Assembly: GCF_921293095.1 (NCBI RefSeq)
Contig: NC_060249.1
Coordinates: 80,425,907 to 80,489,906, forward strand
Length of the DNA: 64,000 nt
Origin: Ischnura elegans
Taxonomy: Eukaryota > Arthropoda > Insecta > Odonata > Coenagrionidae
Direction of reading: 5' to 3'
Every line of letters starts with the position of its first letter. Positions within the stretch are counted from its first letter, which is position 1. The position numbers and the translations under genes were made by a program. Under the pieces are notes generated by a model. It had not been told where the DNA came from. It did no database searches and saw nothing but the letters and a program-made list of their open reading frames with translations. Below are positions 13,901 to 25,900 of this stretch, piece after piece.

Positions 13901-16900
13901 TGGGAAAGTCTGAGACCCTTCGTCACCCTATATATCCATTTCTGATTTCTTGGGGACTAAGATCATGACAGCATCTGGCAACTTTTCATTACTTTCTGTT
14001 GGGGAATTTGGAAGGGCTTTTATCATCCTCCCTAATTAAGTGGGCTAACCCAAAAGATATTCTAAAGCTACATGATCTAATAACATCTTGTAATGGATCT
14101 GAGTCTATAGTCCAAAGGACAAGGTTAAAGAAATTAATCCGTATCTGATAATTATAATATTCTCTGTAATATCTGATTCGGTTTCATTGAGGGAATATTT
14201 GGGTACACTGGCTCAGGAAGTGATAATTTATTGATCGACCATTGGTTATGTGAACGACATATAATCAAGGTTCTAAGGAGCTTATGTCGTTGAATTTAGA
14301 TTGGTGCTTGTTTCAGCCAATCATTATAGTAAAGTTTGTTGAGTGTTCCTCTGGGCCAGGAATTGTATTGCTGCTATTGATTTTAAGACTGAGTGGCTCC
14401 CCATCCTCAGAAATAATGTCATCGGCCCTAGAAATGGAGGGCTACTCTTTCTGCTAAATGACTACAAAAATGCTGTTCCTGAATTGGCAGAACTTTCAAA
14501 TAGTCTTTATTTTACTCTTTAGAGAATAGCTATTATCAATGTATTCTTTTAATTAATTGGTCTGAATTTTCACAGGGACCTCCTTGAAATGGACCTTACC
14601 ATGCCTGAGGATAGAGTACAAGAGGTTGCTCGCACCGTGGTAGCACACTTGAATGCAGCTGTAACAGAACTACGGCGTCTGTTTCTGGTCGAGGATTTGG
14701 TGGACTCTCTGAAGTTTGGAGTTGGTGTGTGGTGTCTCACATATGTTGGAGCTTGGTTTAACGGCATGACCCTCATCATTATTGGTATGTTGGTGTATAA
14801 GGTTGTACAATACTTCGTATAGATGAATTATCTTCACACAATAATTTTGAGAACATGATTTAATCATTTTGTGTTTATGGTTATCAAAAAAATTGAATCT
14901 GCTTGTTTTAGACTATGTAATGTTGTATATATTGGCTTTTATTGAAGGTGTTTGTGGTCATTTGCGAATCTCTTACAATGAAAATGAGTTTTGTGTTTGT
15001 TTCGGTTGACAACTTTCTACATGACATTTTTCATTAATTATTATCCCACAGCTAATATGCTCAATGTACCCCATGGCAGCTTGTAGTTTTCATTAGGTTT
15101 TTCTCTGCTGCCTTCAGATGGTATGCTTTGTTTTATTTTTGACATTGGTTCTGTAAGCCACAGACAAACTTAAATGTTCTACTTTTGAGGTATAACAACC
15201 TGGATAGTCTGGATTTTTGTTGCGTTGTATTTTACCTGTTCTGTACTAAAATAATATTCTTCCTACTAGTCCATTGGTGACATAGGATGCTTATGCTGAG
15301 CATTACTGCAAGCAGAACATAAAAGGTCTTAAATTTATTTCCAACTGTATTTCACTGCAAGTGACTAAGGCAATGAGAAAATCACCAAGAGGGCATATAT
15401 AAACGATGGCATTGAAAACAATTTTTTTTTCTCTTTTAAAGCATAATTAGGATGATTAATAATAATTGGAAATTTGAGTCAATTTTTCACTTTTTTCCAT
15501 TAATCCACTTATTTTAGTGAATTGCTTCCAAAATTCAAAGCAGGCCATAGCAACTCCACTAGCAACAAAGCATGCTTTCATTGTTTTAGGAAAATAGAAT
15601 TCCTTTTTATGCGGGCCTCAAGTTTTTCAAACACGTTGAAGACTGAAATCAATTCAGTTGGTAATTTTTTAAATGAAATAATAGATCATTATCAAGCTAT
15701 TCCTCACTTTGTGACCCAACTCATAAAGTTGTACGACACTCGTCATAAGAGATCTATTATATGAAGGGAAATCTTTCTGGCCAAAAAGGCTGTTACTGCT
15801 GCTTTATTCTACCAAAAGATACCAAGATATCTGACGAATCCAAGACACCAAAGACCTGAATGTTTGTGTAATATCTCAGCTGAGAAATAGTTAAAACATG
15901 AAGTTATCAACTGCGCATGTTCAATGAAAAACATGGAATTAAACTTTTGGAATTTCATGTATGATTAATTATGACTAATGGAAGAAAATGAGTGATCTTA
16001 TTTTTAATTATACTTGGTAAAAAATTCAAATTTCATATTACCAATGCCGATGATGCCATATTTCTGGTACTTAAATTGTTAACCTTCAAAAAAATAGATT
16101 TATAGCCTTACAACTGGAGTATCAAAAGCCTTATGACTTGATTTGAATTTCTGAAAATTAAAAAAAATAATGCTTCATATATTTGGGTGTAAGAATTAAG
16201 AATATTTAGAGAAGTACTGTAATTTCCAATGCCCAGGTTCATATATGCCATCATTTTGTTTTGGTTTTCTTTTATTATGGTGTCCTATTTTCTCCAAATT
16301 GCTGTATGGCATTCAATTGTGTACCTACTTTTACACCAATATGGAATGTGTCTTCAAGGTGGTCAACTCTCAAAAGTATTTGTTATTAAATTTGAATTTT
16401 TGAAAGTCACGCTTTTACGATCAATAATCTCTTTTGATTTGTTGGAATGCTAGGGAATTACAAATGAGTGCTGTTTTTAAGAAAAAAATTCTGGGATGTT
16501 TTGGAAGAATTACAGTGTCAGCTTTTCACTCAGGTATTCATATTGTGCCTACCGTATCTTTTATGCTCCAGGGTAATTGCAAAACATCATGTAATCAACT
16601 CAATGAAGTTTCCATCACCTTTCCTAATCATTTATGTCCCCCATCTACATTTTACAACTATTTTGGTGTTATATAAGTATATTTTAATCATGTCATTATG
16701 AAAAATCCCTGTTTATTATCAGGATCACTGATGTTTGTCATTTAATCCTTTCAGTGCCAGTTTTGTTAACATAAAAGAAAGATTCGTATGAATTTTTTAA
16801 ATTAGTTGCAGGATTTTACTTCAACTTATAAAATTTCACATCTCCACAATATTTAGTTTTACTATTAATTTAAAAACTTTTTAGTAGCCTGTGGCGATAC

Positions 16901-19900
16901 TTGTACACCCTTCTGGCTGATAAATCAGGTGGCTGGTATTTAAAGGATTAAATTCATTTTAAATATATATTTAAAATTTTAAAATAAAATAATGAGATTC
17001 TCCCTACTGAGAATTAATATAATACTGCTGCAGCACAGAAACGCCTCTTATTTGGGGAGGTTTTGATCTACTTAAAATTGTGTATAAGCTATTAAAGGAG
17101 GAATTTTCATGTGTTCAGCATAAAATTTGCTTAGTGTTTGAAATCAGTACAGATGTACTACAAAGGAACCATTAATTTTTTTACATCAGTTGGTTTCAAT
17201 TAAAATGTGATATTCCTGGTTCCTACGAGAAGGGGGGGGGGTCAGCCCTCCCCTCAAACAGGGGTTATTATAAATACTTTTTAAATTTACTTTTAAATCA
17301 CTGGTACCAACTATGATTTTGAAAAGTAACTACAGTGAAACCTCGATTTTACATTCCCCCATTATACATTTTCCCCGATTTTGCACAGTTTTTATCAGGT
17401 CCCAAACAATACCGCCTTTAGAGAATGATACTCTATTTTACATTATCCTCAATTTTGCACTTTTTGTAAGTGGTCCATTCAAAAGTGTAAAATAGAGGTT
17501 TCACTGTACATAGTTACAGCACACTCCTGATTATCCGGGCTAATGATGGGGAGAGATGGCACGAATAAGCGGGAAACACGGATAACCCAAACTTTCACTT
17601 TATAATGTCTTGTCATATTCTTATTTTACGTAAAACAAACACTATATTATTTGTACAGTAATTCTTTTATTTTGGAGTGCTTCCTGGACTCATTGAGAGC
17701 TTCCTTTTTAGCGGCGATAATAAGGTTGTACTCGTATTATTATGGCTCCACGTAAATACTGGTTTCGAAAACCACGCATCGGCGGCTGCATGATCATGGA
17801 TACAGGAAAGTGGAAAAATGCTTCAAAACCACTGCGCGACGTCAGAAACAACACTTTCAGGCACCATGCCACCATGCGACGTAGTTGCGTCTCGCACAAG
17901 TTGCCCAGGTTGCAACTGCTGTGGGACGTGTATCCGTGATCATGGAGCACGATTGTGCACTGCGGGGCTTTGAAAACAGGAACATGGAGCTCCTGTGAAT
18001 TCAGCGAGCACGCAATCGCTTCCGTTTAATGAAGGGTAATCTAATAGAAATAATAAGCCCGGTGTATCCTAGCATTCAAATGCAGTAATTCCGGTGATTT
18101 TGCGTCCGATTTTATTTTTTTATAAGTACCGTGGAAAATATTGAGCGAGAGTGAAAATCATGCACGGATATACTGCCGCTGGATAATCAGGAGTCTGCTG
18201 TATATTGAAAAGCAAATGTGCATAAAAGATGAATTTGATGCAAAGAAATGTAGTTATACCAATTTTTCAAAACCAACTGTCAATTCTTCATTATCCTTTC
18301 TAATGAATGTAAGGAAATGTCCTGACAATGGAAAATCATGAATAATCTAGAATATAATCAATTTTGCCAGAATATGGACATTTTACTCTGTAATACGGAA
18401 AATAATGTGGTTGCAAGCATTAATATTTAGAGGAATTTTATTGAGATACTTCAAACTAGTTTCATTATTGGTACCTTAGAATATTCTTCAAACAATAAGG
18501 CCAATGAGTGGGAAAACAGCCTGGTTTATCCAAGAAATGGTGAATTTTGAGCCAGATAATTAAGAGTTAACTTTATCATAGTTCTGTCAGTCCTTTTTAA
18601 TTATTTTATAAGCCTGACTGGTGGTTTTGTGATAACTACGATTTAAGTTTTATTTATTAACTTGTTTCATTCCTTTTTTTTTATCAATGCAGATCTGTTA
18701 TTTGATTTTATAAGTTTCTTTAATATGTTTTATTGTATGTATTAGATTCTTTAATTAGTTGAACATTTGGAAGAATGCGTTGTTGTATTTATTATATTTG
18801 ACACATATGTTAATATCTACGCTAGCAGTCATTTGATAGCATTTTCAGGTTTTGTCATTTTCAAGCTGTTTTTGATTCTGGACAAAGTTATTATTTAGTT
18901 GCCCCTTGACTCTGAAACTGTCTATAGAGTGTTTGGGTAAGGTGTTTGAAGCACATTTTCATATTTCATGATCGTGAATATTGTCAGTCTCCATACGAGC
19001 TACCATTAAAGTACTGTTTTTATTTTTTGATGAATACTATTATATTAGTTAATAAATTATTGTATGTAAAACTGAATCGGAGGTGTAAATCCATGAATAC
19101 CTGTCTGGAATCAACATATTGCAATGTCAAAATTTTATTGAAGTACAGTTACCAGCTTTTTTCTTATGGCTTCATAAATTGGAAATGGGAAATTCTTCTT
19201 TTTCTTCCAATAAAAGGAAAGTACTTGATTTTATGATGTTATTCATTTGTGTACCTGATATCTCAGACAAGTTTACTCTTGATTGACGTAATATGAAGGA
19301 AGACTAGGGGTAAAGTTCATGGCTGAAATTGCCTTAAAAATTATTAGAGTACTCTAAATATGTTGGATCTGTGAATGTACTTTTCAAGTTAATGTTTATG
19401 AATTTATAAGAACCAAATGATGATATTCAGAAATTTGTTTGAAATGGTCCTGGTTAATTTTGTTACAGAGGGTTGTGTTACATCACTGTCAATTTGTCCA
19501 TTGAAAATATTATTTACATTTTACTATGGAACTCTGTTGACATACTAACCGTTCTTCGAAAACCAATCAGAGTGGTGTCATTGAGTCTGAAAGTCAGGTT
19601 TGGATGGATTATGGTTTTGTTTGAAAAACTATGTCAAGGCTAACTATCTATGCTTAGACCTTACTTTTTTATAACATAAGTTTCTTGGGGTAATATCTGG
19701 TAGGTAATTTAGTGCTAGCTTTTGTCGCTGAATATTGACTAGCTTGAAGTCCTGTAATTGGTATCTCAGCTATGCTCTAAGTTATGTATGTACTTCTGTT
19801 CCCTAGAAGTGTTCGTGGTTTTTTTTTCAGAACATTTAATGCCTTTATCTTACCTTTTTTAAGAGCTCACATCATATTCCATTGTGTTAAGATAATTTTC

Positions 19901-22900
19901 TGGATAAAAATCAACTAGCCAATTTTATTTTATGAAATGAATGGCTTGTGGCATTGTCATAGTGAAATGGCTTCATATTGGAATGAAAACCATTGCAAAT
20001 TTATAATATCAATCTTTAATATGACCAGTTTCGTTGCTGTGATGAAACTAGTCATTTAAGTTATATATTTGATCTTTAAAATTCTTTTCATTTCAATCTC
20101 TTAAGTAATGTAGATTAGATTGTCATGCTGGTATGAAATGAAGAACAAAAAATTTTTAGTAGTAACAAATATGTACATGAGCTTTTGTAAATAATTTTAT
20201 TAATGAAGCTATAATTATATTCAGAGATAAGCACTGCATGAGAAAAAGTGACTTTGTAGTCAGTCACGTGCACACAGTCACCTCAAGGGTGCAAAGTTAT
20301 ATACACCAATAGTGTAAAAATATTTGGATTAGCAGGATGCTGGCTGAACCAAATATTTTTTCGTTGCAAATTTCATCCTTCGTATATAATTTAGAGATTT
20401 CATCCTTGGTGTATATAATTTAGAGATAAGAATAAATAAATGAAGTGTCTTGTTAACTTTCAGTGATACACTCTGATGACTCTGAGGGAAGGGAAAGGGT
20501 TTTTAAAGTCCTTATATTGTGATACCTGCTCTCCTAATTTAAGAAATAGTCTTGTAATTTTATATAATAGCTGAGGCAGTCTTTGTTTGAATTTTAAATG
20601 TATTCATATGACAAGTAGATTGTGTTACTCTAGTTGATGCGGAAGTTGTTTAATGGAACAATATGTATGTTTACATCATATGGTCTCTCCTTAGTTATAG
20701 CATGGAGGGAATTCCCCAACCCCCTATAAGATTTTTAACATGCATAAATCATTTTGGATGATACTGATAGTAGTCTGGGATGGGCCCATAGGTACATTAT
20801 GTAATATTTTGTAAATGCAGCGACCAGAGAGCATACCAGGAGTTAACATTGTATTTTAATGTGATACCCATCCATCAGTAGCCTTATTTTACACCCACAA
20901 GGCTAACATGCTCTCCCATTTTGAGTATGGTGTCAGTGTCATTGTCTTTTTTTCCCATCATTTTTAGCTGATACATTTCCTATCCTTGATCACGTATGTC
21001 ACATCCCTCCTGCCAATTGCTATGAAAATAATACATTGTCTGGAAATGATTAAACTCTATAACAGTGCAAATAAATGTTTGATATAATAAATGATGATGG
21101 CTAAAGCTATTGAATTCCTTATCACTGGAAAGGGTAGATCAATCGTAGTAAAATGATCTTGTGATTCAGGCATGACTGACTTTTCCGGTTGCATAGTGAT
21201 GACGGCCTATAGAGAATGTGATTGCAAAAAAATAATTGAAAAATTCTAGTTACGTGAATAACTATTTTCTTGGTGTAAGTGATATATTAAGCTGCAGAAT
21301 TTTGTTCTTTTGATGATTCTGAAAAAATATATTTTTATTTATACGAATTTCATAGATAATGTGATGATTTTTTACTGTTATTATAACCAACCATCTGTTC
21401 CTGTGCTGTTGCCAGCCATTTGTCATTAAGTAGTGTTTTTGGATACCTACTATAGGTTGTTTTTTCAGTAAATGGGTATGTATCTTTTATTAATATTTGT
21501 TTGGCACTAACTATTTTTCATTTAATCAATATCTGGAACTTATCTCAATTACAAGATTAACTCCTTATCTAAGGAAGAATTTCAAGGGCAGTTTTACTTT
21601 CGGTCTTTTAATTTTCTGTCTAGCTATACTTCAATTAATTTAGCTCAGATTCTTTATGGAAGTTGAGGTAGAGTTTGCTGAAAACTTGAGGACTTGGTAG
21701 AGATATTGCGCGCTTCTCATTTCCCAAGTATTTAATTTCAGGTTAAAACAGGATTTATTTAAGTTGGTGATGTCTGTTAACTATGCAAATTCATTCATCT
21801 TTAGATGTTTCTTAGTGATTTTTTACTTTGATCACCTCAATAAAATACTGCATTTTGGGTCATTTCATAGTAATGTCAGATATCTTCCCATTTCCTGCCT
21901 GAAAGTCTAATTGTCCTTCCATTTATCTTCTTTGCTGCTTTCCATTCCATTTTTCCAGATTTTCTTAGCTCTTCACCTACCTCTCTTTTCTATGTGTGGA
22001 AACTCCAAGGTCCTCCTTACGTGTCTACCTTTGTTCAATATCTTCACATGTATGCACCTGGTTAACTACTTTGTTGTGATATCATCTGTTATGCATTGCT
22101 GGACTCCAAACTTCATTTTTTCCTGCCCTTTATTGTCCCTCAGATCATATTGTAGCTTGAAAAGTGACTAATTATCCTGCTGTTAATTTGTGGTCATTTC
22201 TTTTATGAAGTGAGCATATTACCTTTCACTTTGGAGCTAATATTTGCTCACTGGAAATTGTTGTGGTGACATTATGAAGTTGCTTTCTATGCATGTTGAT
22301 GAGCATGTTTTCAATTCGATTTCATATTTGGAAACAATGTGCTCTTTATTTTTTCCTGTGTGAAATTTTTGTCAAACGAACAGAATCACAGGTGGTTGTG
22401 TATCATTGGAACAGATATCATCAGCATCTCTTGGATACATCACTGTGGAATTTTTGCAATATAATTATTGGTATTAATTATTTTTTAGTTTTAATTAGAT
22501 GTAGTCATAGATATAAGTTTCAGAGAGACAATTGTATTTTTGAAGCCTTACCCCCCCTCTTATGTCATTTATTGTAAATAACATCTTCCTATCTCATTAT
22601 TTTGTACACATCTGTGTCTTCTATGGATCATGTATTCTTAGATAAAGTTGACTGGCACTGCTATTATAAGTATCTTTCTCGTTAAGCATTTGTGGTGTTA
22701 TCTTAAGTGAGTGTCATGTAGAAATTTTCAGAAAAGAAGTCCTCTGATCCGTGGGCATACCCAGAATCAAAACTAGGGGGTGGGGGGAGGGTCAAAACTA
22801 GCTGTGGTCGTTCAAGTTTTAACTTTTTTGCACAGAAAAGGTTAATTAAACCAAAATTTTAAGGAAATTATGACAAATTTATTAGTTTTTATAATTATTT

Positions 22901-25900
22901 GATTGAAAAATAATGATTTTTATTTTAGTTCCATGTGTTATACTAATATCATTTTTCTTCAAAATGACAATTTGTTCATAACTTTTGTTTTGAACTAAAT
23001 TTATTTTTGCTTCTAGTGGGGGGCAGTTGCCCCCCCACTGGGCACGCCTATGCTCTGATCATTTTCAAATAATGTCTTAGATTTTATTGGATAGATCCAA
23101 ATAACTTTTGAAAATGTAAGAACGCCCCTCCTCCCCTTTAGGATTGGAACAATCCTTTTCTTAGCCTTTCAATTGACCAATGGTGTAAATGCATTTATTT
23201 ACATCGCTAATCAGTATTTTGTATGATGTGACTTGCCTTATGATTTATTTTACCTGGCCCAGGTGAGGCCACAATCCGGTCCCCTCTTCCCCCGGGCCAG
23301 GGCTCGATGTGAGGCATGGTGTGGTGGAAGTTCTTAATATCAGTAAAATTGAACTTGGCAATATTTCCACTGGGTTTTATTTTGACACTGTGTTTCATTG
23401 TTTCAAACAGCAACACTTGATAATGATGTTTGTGGCAACGAAACAAGTGGTGTCGAAATAAAACCCAGTGGAAATATTGCAATGCCCAATTTTACTAATA
23501 TCACTAATCGGGGTAAAAAGTCCATACTATTTAATCTTTCATCGTTGCCTGGTACTAATTCAGTCATGCTTGTATATCACTTTCATGTTGTCTTTTGGCT
23601 TTAGGCAATATCCACATTTATGTATTAACCAAACTCAACATTAAATGAAGCCTATTTTGTCAGTTTCTCCAGTGGATTAATGGCTACATAACCATTTTTT
23701 TCTTGTTTTTTTAAATACTGTGCTAAGTGATGAAATGATGTCTTGAGCTGTAACTGATGGGCAGTAATGCCCCTTCTTGATTCATTTGTTGTGGTCAATT
23801 CGCTCATAAGGAGTCATTTCACATGCATATGTGGATACTCAGCAGACCATTTTGGAAGAAGTTGCTTGTCACGTGAAATTTGTTGACCCTGTACTTAATA
23901 TGGTATTTTATGTGAATATTCTGCTGAGTTTTTCAATTTTATTTGTATTTGGCCAATTGTTTTAGGGTGTGATTATTGAGATTTGAGAGAAATCAGGCCT
24001 TCTCCAGCCATACAATGGGAACTACCATAATTAACCCTGCTCCTATTTTTAATGAAGAAGAAGTTCTTGTTGTACTGTCACCTCTATTATATAAAATATG
24101 AGCTTTACACATGTATCTAACACTTCTTCTTAGACATATCTTTGAATTCTCCATTCTATCACTTCATTGGTTTTACCACCCTTATCTCAAATGTTATCGC
24201 TTCTTCTTAGGAGGAAGATAATCTTTCTACCTTCTCTGCCATTACATGCTATTTGAATGAAAAGCATTTTATGTATTTTATTTTATTTCATTCTCAAACC
24301 ACCAAATACAGCTCATATTGGCTATTTTACATTGGGGTATTCAACAAATTTAACATTTAAATGCTCACGAACAACCATGCCCTGGTCAGGGAAACCTACC
24401 CAGGTGGGACTCAAACCCATGACCTCTTGTTTGGCAGGCGAGGACGTTACCCTGCCGCCACCGAGGCTGGCAAATGGGGATCTGCCTTTATTATTATTAC
24501 AACATTATTATTGGAACATTATTCTTTTTGGTGGCTTTGTGTGAATAAGGTTTATATTTTATTATTTGCATCCTCCTAAAAAAAAGTCAATACTAAGTGT
24601 TCAATGGATTTCTTACCTCAGGATCGAGGGTTCAATATCCGTCCAAAGACTTGAAAGAAAATGCATACAATATAAAACCATCATTTGAAAAATCTTCTCG
24701 GGATACCGTGCGGGTAAGATTATAATACCCGCGCTGTATCCCGAGAAGATTTTTCAAAAGTTGTTCGCCGGGAAAGTGTTAAATCATATAAAACCATCAT
24801 GTTTTCTGTATCTCATGTAATAATGATGTGCAATGTATTTTGTGTTTGTTATTGAGAAACATTTTGTATTTATCTTATTTTATTTGGTTGTTTAAGAATG
24901 TGTCAAGTTATTAATTAATATTTTGTGTGTTATATTTTTGTTGCAAGCTATTAATTGTTCTTCCTTACATTTCAGCATTTGTTGGACTCTTCACGCTTCC
25001 AAAGGGTTATGAAAATAACAAGGCTCAAGTTGATCAAAACCTGGAATTGATCAATAAGAAGCTGTCTGAAATTTCTGCCAAGTGAGTATGAGTGGTGGTA
25101 TTTTTGATAATGTCTCCTAAGTATCAATAAATCTATCCTCAAGAAGCTCATCCCTCTCAGATATTGTTATCATTTTTTTGCCATCTTCAACCAAAGTCAT
25201 CATCTTATGTATTCATTGCCGACTTAAACTTGGATTATTAGTCATTGCTTTGAAATGAGTTCTTTGCGATTCAACACATACTGATTGCTACTTAAAGATC
25301 AGTGACTTCCATTGTAAAATGGCTATTTGAATTCAGACATTTTCTATTTCTACGGTGAGTGTGGGAAGAATGCGTTGTGGATGCTCGGGAATAGTGGGAC
25401 ATACTCAGAAGAAGAACAAGGTTGTTACACAGGTGAATTTTTACATTAAGATAAGAATGGGTAAAAATAAGTACTATTTTTATATATTATATACTTGGTT
25501 GTCCTTACATAAATAGTAACGGCTTGGTGTCATTTGGTCTATGAAGGGAACAAATCTCAGTGTCTCAGTACAGTTGAAATAAGAAGTAATGTTATTGAAA
25601 GGAAAAGTATAAGTCATTTTTACTAATTTGGCTGACCCTCTGTAGTCTGCATTGCTGGTGGACTTGAATCAATGTAGAAAGTAATGGACTGTGTGTGCAC
25701 ATATGTTTCTGTTGGTTGGAAGATGTTGTTTCAGTGCTCTTCTCAAATGTCTACCTTACCTGTTGTTCCAAAAGTTGCAGTTTGAGGAGAACAATCTTTT
25801 CCTGATTGTAAATGAAATGGAAACAGTGAATGGGGAAATCAGCAGAACCAATTTTCATGATGCACTCTTTCAATCAAGACTGTTGAGATGTTGGAGAACT

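Larger units (their letters stand above)
11412..14575 (+). other. Reticulon intron 2 (3.2 kb)
   Basis: Non-coding apart from repeats: two stem-loop inverted duplications (12645-12692 and 12974-13037) and a MITE-like element (13255-13888). A short open frame at 12314-12580 has no recognisable content. Confidence 0.6.
14785..24975 (+). other. Reticulon intron 3 (10.2 kb)
   Basis: No exon recognised. It contains MITEs at 16746-16947, 17333-17506 and 17517-18200, a GGGCATACCCAG-type repeat at about 22755-23055, an inverted pair at 23338-23506, a minus-strand tRNA-derived SINE (about 24360-24480) and a short insertion with a 15-bp direct repeat (24685-24785). A 20-bp-scale stem (ATGACCAGTTTC/GAAACTAGTCAT) lies near 20022-20058, and a 27-bp tandem duplication near 20370-20425. 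Confidence 0.6.

Noticed and set aside
14785..14822. Read-through of reticulon exon 3 as an alternative C-terminus
   Set aside because: The donor is good and exon 4 restores the conserved FTLPK segment; the read-through tail has no conservation.
24360..24480. Functional tRNA gene
   Set aside because: A and B boxes are present but no acceptor stem or terminator can be closed, and the neighbourhood is repeat-like; a tRNA-derived SINE fits better.
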